Assembly: GCA_031267685.1 (NCBI GenBank)
Contig: JAIRYV010000099.1
Location: forward strand, 1-44,056
Direction of reading: 5' to 3'
DNA: 44,056 nucleotides
From: Treponema sp.
GTDB lineage: Bacteria; Spirochaetota; Spirochaetia; Treponematales; Breznakiellaceae
In this document: positions 1 through 7,824 of the stretch, in pieces
How the letters are laid out: the number at the start of each line of letters is the position of its first letter
Numbering within the stretch: position 1 is the stretch's first letter
Translations under genes and position numbers: made by a program
The notes under the pieces: model-generated
Database searches by the model: none
Told to the model about the DNA's origin: nothing
What the model saw: only the letters and a program-made list of their open reading frames with translations

Positions 1-250
1 CACAGTCCTGCGCTAAGCTTGATCACAGTCCTGCGCTAAGCTTGATCACTACCCTGCGCTAAGCCTGATCACGAGTGTGCGCTAAGCTTGATCACTACCC
101 TGCGCTAAGCCTGATCACGAGTGTGCGCTAAGCTTGATCACTACCCTGCGCTAAGCCTGATCACTACCCTGCGCTAAGCTTGATCACTACCCTGCGCTAA
201 GCTTGATCACTACCCTGCGCTAAGCTTGATCACAGCCCTGCGCTAAGCCT
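1..250 (-). repeat. 23-bp tandem array 1 (GATC-containing), 3' of the DUF4469-type gene
   Basis: Ten complete 23-bp units and one 20-bp partial unit run to the window edge, so the array may continue outside. Each unit holds a constant part (TGCGCTAAGC, then TTGATCAC or CTGATCAC) and a variable 5-base slot reading AGTCC, TACCC, GAGTG or AGCCC. There is one TGATCA palindrome, and so one GATC, per unit at exact 23-bp spacing. The TAG stop of the gene at 249-1016 lies inside the last unit, so the array starts directly at the 3' end of that gene. The same unit family recurs at 12385-12543. Confidence 0.95.
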
Positions 251-1016
251 ACACAGAATGAGCGGTCAGTTTGAACTCAGACAATACCTCCCGCAGGTTT
301 TTGAGAATCCCGCTGCCGTGCCGGGTGGAACTTTGCGTAATCACCTTGAGAGCGTAGTCCTTGCCAATAGTCAGAGACGGGGGAATTATCACCTTGATTG
401 TGCGCGGCTCGTTCACCGCTAAAATCTCCGCCTTGACCGGCGCAGACTCGCCGTCGTCAAAGAAAAGACCGACCTGAGCCTGGTGATCAGTGTCTGCCTC
501 AATCTTAAGGCCAGAACCTCGAATCGTAAGCAGGTTACCCAAGGTTATCACCTCGTCAGACTGACCTGTATGCTCGTCTATTGCTTCGGCGATAAGTCCA
601 TCGTGCTGATCAATGCCGTCAAACTCGACCTGCACCCGCTCCCGAATGTACGCCCGCAGTGCCGCACTTGCCTGAAGCCGGGGTTCTGGGTGGATGCCTT
701 CGGGTAGATGCGTCTCCGCACCATCGTACTCACCAGGTAGGCGAATCCTCAGATTAAAGACCGGAGTCTTTATCTTGTAACCATCCGCAACTAGATAGTA
801 GATGAGTTCGCAGGCAGCAGTAAAACCCTCCTCAATGACCCGTGGCTCAGTTTCAATGTTGTAGACCTCAGCTTTACTGGCTATGCCGTGGATGTCCAGT
901 TCTGGCTGAAACACGGCCTTGAGATTAAAGGGCTTTTTCGCACCCGGTAAAAAAGTATGGGCGTACTTTGCCATAACCTTATGGATTACATCTTTTGCGG
1001 TAAAATCTAATGCCAT
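249..1016 (-). CDS. IHF/HU-like DNA-binding protein with C-terminal DUF4469 (Ig/TIG-like) domain, copy A
   Basis: 255 residues. I choose ATG 1016 (MALDF) because an AGGAAGG ribosome-binding site lies 8 bases upstream; the ORF could extend to 1034. The N-terminal half resembles the Bvu_2165-type IHF/HU-like domain common in Bacteroidota and treponemes. The C-terminal third has the DUF4469 pattern: LTIRGSGLKI, then a GLFF strand, then a VIIPPSL..GKDYALKVITQ segment. The protein at 11600-12331 has the same architecture (RITGSKLKI, GVYF, VIIPTLVAGTYKLEVTTQ), so the two are distant paralogs. DNA binding is a family inference, no target is known, and no signal peptide is visible. The stop codon is embedded in a 23-bp tandem array with one GATC per unit. 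Confidence 0.72.
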   Translation of the reverse strand: MALDFTAKDVIHKVMAKYAHTFLPGAKKPFNLKAVFQPELDIHGIASKAEVYNIETEPRVIEEGFTAACELIYYLVADGYKIKTPVFNLRIRLPGEYDGAETHLPEGIHPEPRLQASAALRAYIRERVQVEFDGIDQHDGLIAEAIDEHTGQSDEVITLGNLLTIRGSGLKIEADTDHQAQVGLFFDDGESAPVKAEILAVNEPRTIKVIIPPSLTIGKDYALKVITQSSTRHGSGILKNLREVLSEFKLTAHSV

Positions 1017-1030
1017 CTCTATTTCCTTCC

Positions 1031-1237
1031 TCATATAGACATTCTTGCGACAGTATACAGTCGCTTTATTTTCATAATATTATTATTCCACCTCTGTATC
1101 AAGAGCATCTTGCCTGCTATGTCTGTGGTACGCTTCCCTCTCCATGACTTTTGCTTGTCCAAGTTGTAGGCAAAGCACAGCAGTACAGAGAAAAGTAGGA
1201 GGCAGATGAACTGTGTCAAGCCGATAAGGACACACAC
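1031..1237 (-). CDS. possible small membrane protein (weak)
   Basis: 68 codons from a GTG start. The first 25 residues form one hydrophobic segment (IGLTQFICLLLFSVLLCFAY), followed by a basic tail. It lies on the same strand as its neighbours, 14 bases before the start of the DUF4469-type gene. No convincing ribosome-binding site is seen and I recognise no family. If it is not a gene, 1017-1421 is a 405-base stretch holding only a 10-bp palindrome (CCTGCGCAGG at about 1405-1414). Confidence 0.22.
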   Translation of the reverse strand: MCVLIGLTQFICLLLFSVLLCFAYNLDKQKSWRGKRTTDIAGKMLLIQRWNNNIMKIKRLYTVARMSI

Positions 1238-1421
1238 GTTCTCTAGCCCGGCCTATCATTAGTATGTTTTATGATCACATTGAACTGTTTCTTATCAGTA
1301 TCGAGCTAATGTTGATAATCAGCCCATGCCTCATCAGTAAAAAACCTCATGCCATAACTTGAGCGGTTTTAAGACTGAGATTGGACAGATACACCGCATA
1401 TCGCCCTGCGCAGGCGGCACT

Positions 1422-1541
1422 TCACTCATTGATCAGGCGGTCATACTGCTTGCTCTCTGCCTCAAGTCGCTTGATCTGCAGCTCTTCCTTCTTCAACTCC
1501 AGTTCCAGTATCTCCTTCTGATACTGAAGCTTCTTCGTCTC
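1422..1541 (-). repeat. 120-bp direct duplication, copy 1 of 2
   Basis: Bases 1422-1541 match 1675-1794 with only three mismatches that I can see. The duplication encodes the C-terminal coiled coil of both small membrane proteins and ends abruptly at GTCTC, beyond which the sequences are unrelated. The near identity suggests recent duplication or ongoing gene conversion of the 3' module alone. Confidence 0.9.
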
Positions 1542-1664
1542 TTCTTCCAGTTTGATACGTTTAAGGTTGATGCTCTCTCTAATCACCGGCATACCGAGAG
1601 CTCCGGCTAGAATTCCCGTTATCGATATCAATGTAATCCCCGCTACAATGACAATTCCTATCAT
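1422..1664 (-). CDS. small membrane-anchored coiled-coil protein, copy 1
   Basis: 80 residues. ATG 1664 has a GAGGAGG ribosome-binding site. One N-terminal transmembrane segment (residues 2-24, IGIVIVAGITLISITGILAG) is followed by a highly charged Lys/Glu coiled coil to the end. The layout is like PspB-type or FtsB/FtsL-type small bitopic proteins, but I cannot assign a family. The last 39 residues (from ETKKLQYQ) are identical to those of the upstream gene at 1675-1890, while the membrane segments differ. Only 10 bases separate the two genes, so they are probably co-transcribed. Confidence 0.7.
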   Translation of the reverse strand: MIGIVIVAGITLISITGILAGALGMPVIRESINLKRIKLEEETKKLQYQKEILELELKKEELQIKRLEAESKQYDRLINE

Positions 1665-1674
1665 AAGCGCCTCC

Positions 1675-1794
1675 TCACTCGTTGATCAGGCGGTCATACT
1701 GCTTGCTCTCCGCCTCAAGCCGCTTGATCTGCAGCTCTTCCTTCTTCAACTCCAGTTCCAGTATCTCCTTCTGATACTGAAGCTTCTTCGTCTC
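1675..1794 (-). repeat. 120-bp direct duplication, copy 2 of 2
   Basis: Partner of 1422-1541. It includes the stop codon and the coiled-coil codons of the gene at 1675-1890. Confidence 0.9.
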
Positions 1795-1890
1795 GTTCCT
1801 ATTTTTGTTGAGTCTCAGTATAAACGAGAACACTATAGCCGGCGCAGCAACAAAGAGCGATAGTACGGCTATGATTGATACGAACTCCAT
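1675..1890 (-). CDS. small membrane-anchored coiled-coil protein, copy 2
   Basis: 71 residues from ATG 1890 (MEFVSII), chosen because GGAGG lies 6 bases upstream; the ORF itself extends to 1935. One transmembrane helix (residues 3-25) is followed by RLNKNRN and a charged coiled coil that matches copy 1 exactly at protein level in its last 39 residues. It is the first gene of a two-gene unit and is divergent from pfp, so the 88-base gap at 1891-1978 should hold promoters for both directions. The function is unknown. Confidence 0.72.
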   Translation of the reverse strand: MEFVSIIAVLSLFVAAPAIVFSFILRLNKNRNETKKLQYQKEILELELKKEELQIKRLEAESKQYDRLINE

Positions 1891-1978
1891 AAACACCTCC
1901 ACTGTTAGTCTACACCCTTTTCTTAGCTTTGTCATTCCGATATGCTATTCGTATTATACGAGAAGGAGATACATACAA

Positions 1979-3646
1979 ATGGAAATTTCAGCCTTACAAA
2001 AGGCGCGGTATACATACCAGCCAAAATTGCCGGCCAGCCTCTCAGGGGAACTTACCCATATTGTCGTGAAACTCGGTGAACCGACTGAGGCAGAGGCGGA
2101 TCAGGCCGAGCTGCAGGCGCTTTTCAAGCATAGCTATGGTAAGCCCATTGCACGTTTTGAGTTGGGGGATACGGTAAACAGTCAGCTCACCCGGCAACTC
2201 AATGTGGGTGTGATTCTCTCTGGGGGACAGGCTCCTGGTGGACACAATGTAATAGCGGGACTCTTCGATGGGCTTAACAAGGGGAATCCAGGGTCAAAGC
2301 TCTATGGGTTTCTGGGCGGCCCGAGTGGGCTTATCGAGAACAAAAACCTGCTCATCACTGGTGAACTCATGGATCGATACCGGAATACTGGGGGCTTTGA
2401 CATGATTATGTCAGGTCGAACCAAGATTGAAACCCCAGACCAGTTTGCGGCCTCACTCGAGACTGCAAAGGCGCTGAGGCTCAACGCGATTGTGGTCATT
2501 GGCGGGGATGATTCTAACACCAATGCGGCGCTCCTTGCCGAGTATTTTATTGAGCAGGGTGAGGCTATTCAGGTCATTGGCTGCCCTAAGACTATTGATG
2601 GAGACCTTAAGCATACATACATCGAAACATCCTTTGGTTTTGACACTGCCTGCAAGACCTACGGGGAACTGATTGGTAACATTGGACGGGACGCACTCAG
2701 CGCTCAGAAGTATTGGTACTTCATCAAGCTGATGGGGCGTGCGGCCAGTCATATTGCGTTGGAATGTGCGCTCCAGACCCATCCCAACGTGTGTCTCATT
2801 TCTGAGGAAGTTGCGGCAAAGAAGCTGTCGCTTGCTCAGGTCGTGGACCAGGTCTGTGATTCCATTGTGAAGCGCGCTGCACAGGGTGAGAACTTTGGTG
2901 TGGTTCTTGTTCCAGAAGGGCTGATTGAGTTCATCCCGGAGATCAAGACGCTCATTGCGGAGTTGAATGATGTGATGGCGAAAGGGACTGTGGAATTTGC
3001 CCAGTTTCATTCGTTTGACGAGCGAAGGGCTTGGCTTGAGCAGACGCTCAAGGCGGATACGCTTGCCACGTTTAACAGCCTGCCGAGGGAAATCGCGGCG
3101 CAGCTTCTCATGGACCGCGATCCGCACGGCAATGTGCAGGTATCACTCATTGCGACTGAGCATTTGCTGTCAACCATGGCAGGTCATCGTCTTGCTGAGT
3201 TGAAGAAGGTGGGTGTTTACAAGGGTAAGTTCACTGTCCAGCGTCACTTTTTTGGTTATGAGGGACGTTGTGCCTTCCCGTCAAACTTCGATGCGGACTA
3301 TTGCTATGCTCTTGGCACGAGTGCCTTTGTGCTTATCGCTGCCGGGCTGACTGGCTACCTTGCCAGTGTACGGAACCTCACGTCGCCTGCGTCCGAATGG
3401 ATTGCTGGTGGGATTCCGCTTACCATGATGATGAATATGGAGCAACGGCATGGTTCTAAGAAGCCAGTTATCAAGAAGGCGCTTGTTGAGTTGGACGGAG
3501 CGCCGTTCAAGGCATTTGCTGCGGCTCGGGATACGTGGGCGGTGAAGAGTAGCTTCCTGTTTCCGGGCGCGATCCAGTATTACGGGCCTTCGGAAGTCTG
3601 CGATCAGCCGACCATGACGTTAAAGTTGGAAAGAGGAGTAAAGTAA
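1979..3646 (+). CDS. pfp: PPi-dependent 6-phosphofructokinase (long, plant-beta-like type)
   Basis: 555 residues; a length near 555 is usual for the long spirochaete/plant PFP group. ATG 1979 is chosen for the AGAAGGAGAT site upstream. The enzyme interconverts fructose 6-phosphate and fructose 1,6-bisphosphate using pyrophosphate, a reversible glycolytic step in the cytoplasm. GGQAPGGHN is at 82-90, GGDDSN at 175-180 (the second Asp replaces the Gly of ATP-PFKs and marks PPi use), and the catalytic PKTIDGDL at 203-210. MGRAASH follows further on. A terminator-like hairpin lies just after the gene. It fits functionally with gap, pgk and tpiA at 16-20 kb but is not in their operon. Confidence 0.95.
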   Translation: MEISALQKARYTYQPKLPASLSGELTHIVVKLGEPTEAEADQAELQALFKHSYGKPIARFELGDTVNSQLTRQLNVGVILSGGQAPGGHNVIAGLFDGLNKGNPGSKLYGFLGGPSGLIENKNLLITGELMDRYRNTGGFDMIMSGRTKIETPDQFAASLETAKALRLNAIVVIGGDDSNTNAALLAEYFIEQGEAIQVIGCPKTIDGDLKHTYIETSFGFDTACKTYGELIGNIGRDALSAQKYWYFIKLMGRAASHIALECALQTHPNVCLISEEVAAKKLSLAQVVDQVCDSIVKRAAQGENFGVVLVPEGLIEFIPEIKTLIAELNDVMAKGTVEFAQFHSFDERRAWLEQTLKADTLATFNSLPREIAAQLLMDRDPHGNVQVSLIATEHLLSTMAGHRLAELKKVGVYKGKFTVQRHFFGYEGRCAFPSNFDADYCYALGTSAFVLIAAGLTGYLASVRNLTSPASEWIAGGIPLTMMMNMEQRHGSKKPVIKKALVELDGAPFKAFAAARDTWAVKSSFLFPGAIQYYGPSEVCDQPTMTLKLERGVK

Positions 3647-3650
3647 TTGC

Positions 3651-3680
3651 GAGGGGCAGAGCGTTTTGCTCTGTCCCTTT
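3651..3680 (+). terminator. intrinsic terminator-like hairpin after pfp
   Basis: GGGGCAGAGC (3653-3662) pairs with GCTCTGTCCC (3668-3677) around a 5-base loop, with one G-U pair, followed by TTT. A direct repeat GCTTAACTTAGTA (3681-3693 and 3695-3707) lies just downstream. Confidence 0.65.
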
Positions 3681-3724
3681 GCTTAACTTAGTACTGCTTA
3701 ACTTAGTAGAAGGAGGCTTTTGTA

Positions 3725-4043
3725 GTGAAGAAAGCGTGTATCTTATCGCTGAGTTTGTTGCTGCTACTGCCTCTCTCGCTTTTGGCGGATTTCATTGAAG
3801 ATATTGGTAAAAAGGGGAACATTGCGTAGGATAATCTTATACTTCTGTACAAACGCTCTGGTTGGAAGGAACTGGCGCTGGTTAAAACGATTGTGGAACA
3901 TTGGAGAATATCTGCTTAATGGCACTGATACAGCGCGAGTGTTTCTCTACCAGGCGAGTGAACATGGGCTTGATGTGGGAGAGCCTATGTTCTTGACGGT
4001 GATTCTGGGACGGGCTGGGCAATGGCGTGTTTTGTCGTTTTAG
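3725..4043 (+). pseudogene. decayed gene for a secreted protein
   Basis: A very good AAGGAGG site (3710-3716) sits 8 bases before a GTG that begins a clear signal peptide (MKKACILSLSLLLLLPLSLLA). The frame then meets TAG at 3827-3829. Reading on in the same frame gives plausible protein (DNLILLYKRSGWKELALVKTIVEH) to a second stop near 3917. From about 3905 a different frame continues with GEYLLNGTDTARVFLYQ and ends at TAG 4041-4043. One in-frame stop and one frameshift in a short stretch suggest a broken exported protein. Alternatively, it is only a 34-codon secreted peptide. I recognise no family. Confidence 0.5.
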
Positions 4044-4052
4044 AAGAGGGTT

Positions 4053-5186
4053 TCATCGGCCAACGGTTTCGTGGATGATCTGGAGTGTTTTTTCGATGCA
4101 ACGGTCCCATGAAAACAGTTGCGCTCGTTCAAGTCCAAGGCGGCGACATTCGCGGTATACATCGCGTTTGGTTGTCAGTGTTACCATACGGTCGGCCATA
4201 TCTTCCTCGTCTGTGGGGTCGAAGTAGAGGGCTGCGTGTTCTGCGGTTTCCGGCAGGCTGGCTGCGCGGGCGCAGGTAACTGGCACGCCGGAAGCCATAG
4301 CCTCAAGTATGCCTAGGCCAAAGCCTTCATATAAGGAGGGAATCACCACAATGTCTGCGCCGGAATACAGTTCGGGTAGGCTCTTATGTGGGAATTGGCC
4401 GGTAAAGAAGATGTCGCTCCGGTATGGCGAGGCGGCGGCGATTTCGCGTACCTTCTTTGCGCCTTGGTTTTCCATGCCTGCAAGTACAAGGCGGTGAGGA
4501 AACTTAGTGCGTTCACGGAATATGTTAAAGGCTTTGATGAGACGCACATGGTTTTTTATGGGATGTGCGATACGGGAAGCGTAGAGGATGTAGGGTCTGC
4601 GGAAGCTAAACGGCTGGATCAGTACCACGCTTTCCTCGTTACGGGGACGGGGATGGAATACCTCAGTGTCAATGCCATTAGGCACAACCTCAATGAGCGA
4701 TTCTTTTATACCGGTAATTTCGATGAGTTCCTGTTTTATCCATTGACTTACTGCGATGATGCGTCCGAGCTTACGGAGCGCGTTTGGTAGAACGGCGCGA
4801 ACGAACGACTGCGCGTATCTTCCTGGTGATCGCGCCTTCCACCTCGGGGCCATATCATGCACCACACCGATGCTTGGACAAGGGCTTCCCAAAGGCAACA
4901 TCTTATGGGCTGCAGGAAAGAAGCACGCATCATAAGCGCGCTTTACCGCGAACTCTGGATACTTAAACACATGCCACAACGAGTTGGCAAAGTTTCCGGT
5001 ATAACGGCATTTGGGGATAAACTCCATATTTGGAGCTACTTCACTAAACGTAAACCGGTCAAATTCCCAGCCAAACAACTCAAACAAGGCATCTGAAGGG
5101 GGAATCCGCTTTAACAACTGCATTGTATAAATACCAATCCCTGAATTTCCACTGTCGCAGGCAAAGGTATCAATACCTATTTTCAT
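4053..5186 (-). CDS. GT4-family glycosyltransferase
   Basis: 377 residues, a typical GT-B enzyme. The N-terminal domain starts MKIGIDTFACDSGNSGIGIY, with the glycine-rich acceptor loop at 12-20. The C-terminal nucleotide-sugar domain has RIAHPIKNH at about 205-213 and the EGFGLGILE motif (E287, E295), the E-x7-E signature of GT4 retaining transferases. ATG 5186 has AGGGG upstream. Such enzymes transfer a sugar from a nucleotide sugar to a lipid or polysaccharide acceptor at the cytoplasmic face of the membrane; the donor and acceptor cannot be told here. It is unlinked to the polysaccharide cluster at 38-43 kb. Confidence 0.88.
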   Translation of the reverse strand: MKIGIDTFACDSGNSGIGIYTMQLLKRIPPSDALFELFGWEFDRFTFSEVAPNMEFIPKCRYTGNFANSLWHVFKYPEFAVKRAYDACFFPAAHKMLPLGSPCPSIGVVHDMAPRWKARSPGRYAQSFVRAVLPNALRKLGRIIAVSQWIKQELIEITGIKESLIEVVPNGIDTEVFHPRPRNEESVVLIQPFSFRRPYILYASRIAHPIKNHVRLIKAFNIFRERTKFPHRLVLAGMENQGAKKVREIAAASPYRSDIFFTGQFPHKSLPELYSGADIVVIPSLYEGFGLGILEAMASGVPVTCARAASLPETAEHAALYFDPTDEEDMADRMVTLTTKRDVYRECRRLGLERAQLFSWDRCIEKTLQIIHETVGR

Positions 5187-5235
5187 AATATAACCCCTAC
5201 AATCTTATCGGGTTTCCGCGCTATTCATGCGTTGT

Positions 5236-5244
5236 ATAATAGCA
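5236..5244 (-). promoter_or_regulatory. possible extended -10 promoter for the GT4 gene
   Basis: Read on the minus strand this is TGCTATTAT, an extended -10 element 50 bases before the start codon, without a good -35. An imperfect inverted repeat (GCGCTATT near 5219 and AATAGCGC near 5263) surrounds it and could also act as the end of the outer-membrane protein transcript. Confidence 0.3.
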
Positions 5245-5280
5245 TAGAGTCAAGATGAATGAAATAGCGCTATACTCTGG

Positions 5281-6501
5281 CTAAAACTGCCAGCCAAAGC
5301 CCAGTGATGGCTGGATATATAGGGGACTATCATTTAGAAGTATATAAGCGAAGTCCACCCCAACGGTAACAAAGAATGGTCTGCGAAGAAACCACTGAAA
5401 AGACATACCGCCGCTTACGGATGAAAGCCTTGTAAGAGAATCATTATACATCCAAGAGAAACCGCCGCCAAGCGAGAAGTTGAAGGCCATGACATGGTTG
5501 GATAGCCATTGCCGAAACACAAGCCCTAAATGTATGTTCAAGATATGGCCAGCCGAATTCTGATAGTTCCATGAAGAGGCAAACCCAAAGCCCAAACCAC
5601 GGGTTCCAGCTTTGAGCGGGATGAAATGCAGTTTTAAGGAGGCACCCGCAGGAAAAAACAATGCCGTAGACAGATCGTTAAAGAAACCGGGCGGAAAAGT
5701 GATGAGCGGTGAATAGGCTGCCTGAATCACAATGTCCATAGCTGTTTGTGGCAGCGGCGGCGGTGGTTCAGGCTCTGGTTCTGGTGGTTTAGGCTCTGGC
5801 TCTGGTTCTGGCGCGGGTGGTTCAGGCTCTGGTTCTGGCGGCTCTGGTTCTGGCAGAACCAGCGGCTCAGGCTCAGGCGAGGGTGGTGCAATGGCCACAA
5901 CTTCCGGCAGTGAAAAAACCACCTCGAAATACGACCATTCGGAATCAGCCTCGTTTCCAAATACATCATAGGCCGTTACCTGATACCGGTACTGACCTAT
6001 GGGAAGGGTGCTGTCTATGAAAGGTTCCTCAGTTATCTTTCGCACAAGCTCATGGTATTGGTCGTTGCTGCCCCGCTGTTCTATCACAACCTCGTAATAT
6101 GACGCGGAGACTGTCGGTTCCCAGCTCAGGCGCTGAACAAAATCGCCGCGGGGCTGAACCACCTCGAAAAACGCCCAGTCAGACGTCACGCCCATTCGTC
6201 CAAACAGGTTGTATACTTGCACCTGATACCGATATTGACCAGGAACCAGGGAGCAATCCAGAAACGCCTGAGTGCTTGTTTCCCGTAGAACTTCCTCGCG
6301 ATTCCAGTCCAGCCGTTCTACAACTACTTCATAATGAGATGCCGCTGGATCAGGTTCCCAAGTGAGGCGCTGAACAAAGCGCTCGATCGGAACTGTCTGG
6401 GCTGTCAGCAAGCAAAGCGGCGTAAGAAAAGTGAAACATAAAACAAAGAACATAATACAGGAGGTTCTCTTCGCTACAATGTGTGTTTCAGTAATATTCA
6501 C
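5281..6501 (-). CDS. outer-membrane protein: two FN3-like repeats, Pro/Glu spacer, C-terminal beta-barrel
   Basis: 406 residues from GTG 6501. Residues 10-35 form a signal sequence (MFFVLCFTFLTPLCLLTAQ). Two repeats of about 85 residues follow, each starting FVQRLTWEP or FVQRLSWEP, containing YEVVVE or YEVVIE and PGQYRYQV or IGQYRYQV, and ending with a FEVV strand. They look like fibronectin type III-type beta sandwiches. A 50-residue PEPEPP-type rod comes next, then about 150 residues with alternating beta-strand character ending GFGWQF. A C-terminal Phe after aromatic strands is the usual outer-membrane insertion signal. The likely topology is periplasmic sandwiches held away from the barrel by the rigid spacer. 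The start is uncertain, because the nearest Shine-Dalgarno (AGGGGGA) is about 12 bases away. Confidence 0.7.
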   Translation of the reverse strand: MNITETHIVAKRTSCIMFFVLCFTFLTPLCLLTAQTVPIERFVQRLTWEPDPAASHYEVVVERLDWNREEVLRETSTQAFLDCSLVPGQYRYQVQVYNLFGRMGVTSDWAFFEVVQPRGDFVQRLSWEPTVSASYYEVVIEQRGSNDQYHELVRKITEEPFIDSTLPIGQYRYQVTAYDVFGNEADSEWSYFEVVFSLPEVVAIAPPSPEPEPLVLPEPEPPEPEPEPPAPEPEPEPKPPEPEPEPPPPLPQTAMDIVIQAAYSPLITFPPGFFNDLSTALFFPAGASLKLHFIPLKAGTRGLGFGFASSWNYQNSAGHILNIHLGLVFRQWLSNHVMAFNFSLGGGFSWMYNDSLTRLSSVSGGMSFQWFLRRPFFVTVGVDFAYILLNDSPLYIQPSLGFGWQF

Positions 6502-6592
6502 TTTGTTTGGATATCCCCCTTATAGACAATTCTTACTTTAAGTATCGACTATCAGAGGTTAAAGACTGGTCGTGCTGCAGTTGTAGTTCGTG

Positions 6593-7375
6593 CTACAGCT
6601 CATAGATTTCATGCAGGAAGAGCGTCGCGGCTTGAGCCACATTGAGGCTGTCTAGTTTACCGCTTCCAGGAATCCGCACCAGCGCGGCACAGCGCTCCTT
6701 AACTTCCTTGGGTAAGCCAGTCTCTTCATTGCCCACCACAAGCGCAATACCGGGACGCGTTTTCCGCGCTGGTAAACGAGCGGATATATCCTTGACAATC
6801 GTTCTCAGGTCACCCAGACGCCACCTGCTCCGCGTCTCCGCTCCAATCGTAATGAGTACCTGTGAGGCGTCTTTAAGAAACGCCGCTGTATTCTGCACGG
6901 TTCTGAATATGATATGTTCCATGCCTCCCTCAGCCACGCGATAGGCACTGGTGGTCAGGAGCGCTTCCTCGTCAAGCGCCGAAGCTACCACGAAATCTAC
7001 GTCAAAGAACGCAGCTGAACGGACAATAGCGCCAAGGTTATGATCATTCCCGATGGAATGAAGAACAATGCCGGTTTTCCCCTCTTGCGCCCAGAGATTA
7101 AGTTCCTCATGGGTAAGGGCGAGGGTTTCCGGCTCTACGATCATCGCAACTACACCCTGATGACGGTTACTCTTGCAGATACGCTCAAGCTCCTCATCGT
7201 TGCAGAGTTTATAGGGACGTTTACGGGCGGCAAGCTGTCTACAAACCGCACCAAACAGGGCTAAGCGGTCTTCACGGAGAAAGAGACGGCTAATCTGTTC
7301 CGGGTGGGTTTCACCCAAAGCGGTTACGGCGTTAAAGCCGCAAACCGCAAGTTCATTGGTAAGTTTGTTTCTCAT
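6593..7375 (-). CDS. TrmH/SpoU-family RNA 2'-O-methyltransferase
   Basis: 260 residues from ATG 7375 (MRNKLTNELAV). The ORF continues to 7426, but that extension lies inside the tmRNA gene, so I reject it. The C-terminal SPOUT knot motifs are clear: HSIGNDHNLGAIVRSAAFF (motif 1), ALVVGNEETGLP (motif 2) and IPGSGKLDSLNVAQAATLFLHE (motif 3), where the SAM-binding trefoil forms. The N-terminal part looks like the substrate-binding domain of RlmB-type enzymes. The exact rRNA or tRNA target cannot be read from the sequence. The gene begins 7 bases after the tmRNA 3' end and may be expressed by read-through from it. Confidence 0.85.
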   Translation of the reverse strand: MRNKLTNELAVCGFNAVTALGETHPEQISRLFLREDRLALFGAVCRQLAARKRPYKLCNDEELERICKSNRHQGVVAMIVEPETLALTHEELNLWAQEGKTGIVLHSIGNDHNLGAIVRSAAFFDVDFVVASALDEEALLTTSAYRVAEGGMEHIIFRTVQNTAAFLKDASQVLITIGAETRSRWRLGDLRTIVKDISARLPARKTRPGIALVVGNEETGLPKEVKERCAALVRIPGSGKLDSLNVAQAATLFLHEIYEL

Positions 7376-7382
7376 GGCAGTT

Positions 7383-7726
7383 TGGAGGTGGCGGGAGTCG
7401 AACCCGCGTCCTAGTACGCGACACACAAGCCTCTACAGGTTTAGCCACGCATTGGATTTCGAGGCTGACTTGGCTGCGCGGCGCGCGGTCAGCCCTTATT
7501 TCAGGAGTGTCTTATCATCCTTCTTCTGAACGCGAAGGACAACCAGCCCTGATTGCGTCGCGGGATTCGTCCCTCAAGGCGGCGGAACGGTCCCACGCAG
7601 TTATGCCGCTAAGGCGTAGCTGTAATTGTCGTTGTCGGCAATTAAATTTTTGCCGAATGTTAGGAGATCGGCACTCCACCTGCAACCTGTATCCCGAATC
7701 GTACCAGTCGAAACCGGTACACCCCC
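7383..7726 (-). ncRNA. ssrA: tmRNA (ssrA), tag peptide ADNDNYSYALAA
   Basis: On the minus strand the 5' end GGGGGUG (from 7726) pairs with CACCUCC plus the discriminator A ending at 7383, giving the seven-pair acceptor stem. Downstream of the acceptor comes ACCGGTTTCGACTGG, the standard tmRNA 5' D-loop-like region. The T arm is CGGGTTCGACTCCCG. The tag frame starts at GCC (7637-7639) and reads ADNDNYSYALAA with a stop at 7601-7603; the LAA end is the usual degradation signal. CCA is not encoded and must be added after transcription. Length is 344 nt. It frees stalled ribosomes together with SmpB, which is not in this window. It has its own promoter. Confidence 0.95.
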
Positions 7727-7739
7727 GATATACAAGAAG

Positions 7740-7768
7740 AGTATATCAAACATGCGCCAACAAGTCAA
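7740..7768 (-). promoter_or_regulatory. sigma-70-type promoter of ssrA
   Basis: Minus strand: TTGACT (7763-7768), a 17-base spacer, then TATACT (7740-7745). Transcription would start about 7 bases further on, leaving a leader of only a few bases before the mature tmRNA 5' end. Confidence 0.8.
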
Positions 7769-7824
7769 GCGGGGAAACACCCATTTCTCATAAAATCCCG
7801 TTACACTGGATATTTCAATGGTGA

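Noticed and set aside
1..250. CRISPR array
   Set aside because: Units are contiguous with no unique spacers, and no cas genes are present; the same holds for the other arrays.
1805..1978. 58-residue N-terminal extension of PFP
   Set aside because: It overlaps the divergent small gene, and a strong ribosome-binding site precedes ATG 1979.
5732..5971. Gly/Ser-rich frame on the plus strand
   Set aside because: It is the antisense of the Pro/Glu rod of the outer-membrane protein.
7376..7426. N-terminal extension of the RNA methyltransferase
   Set aside because: The 17 codons lie within the tmRNA 3' part (T arm and acceptor).
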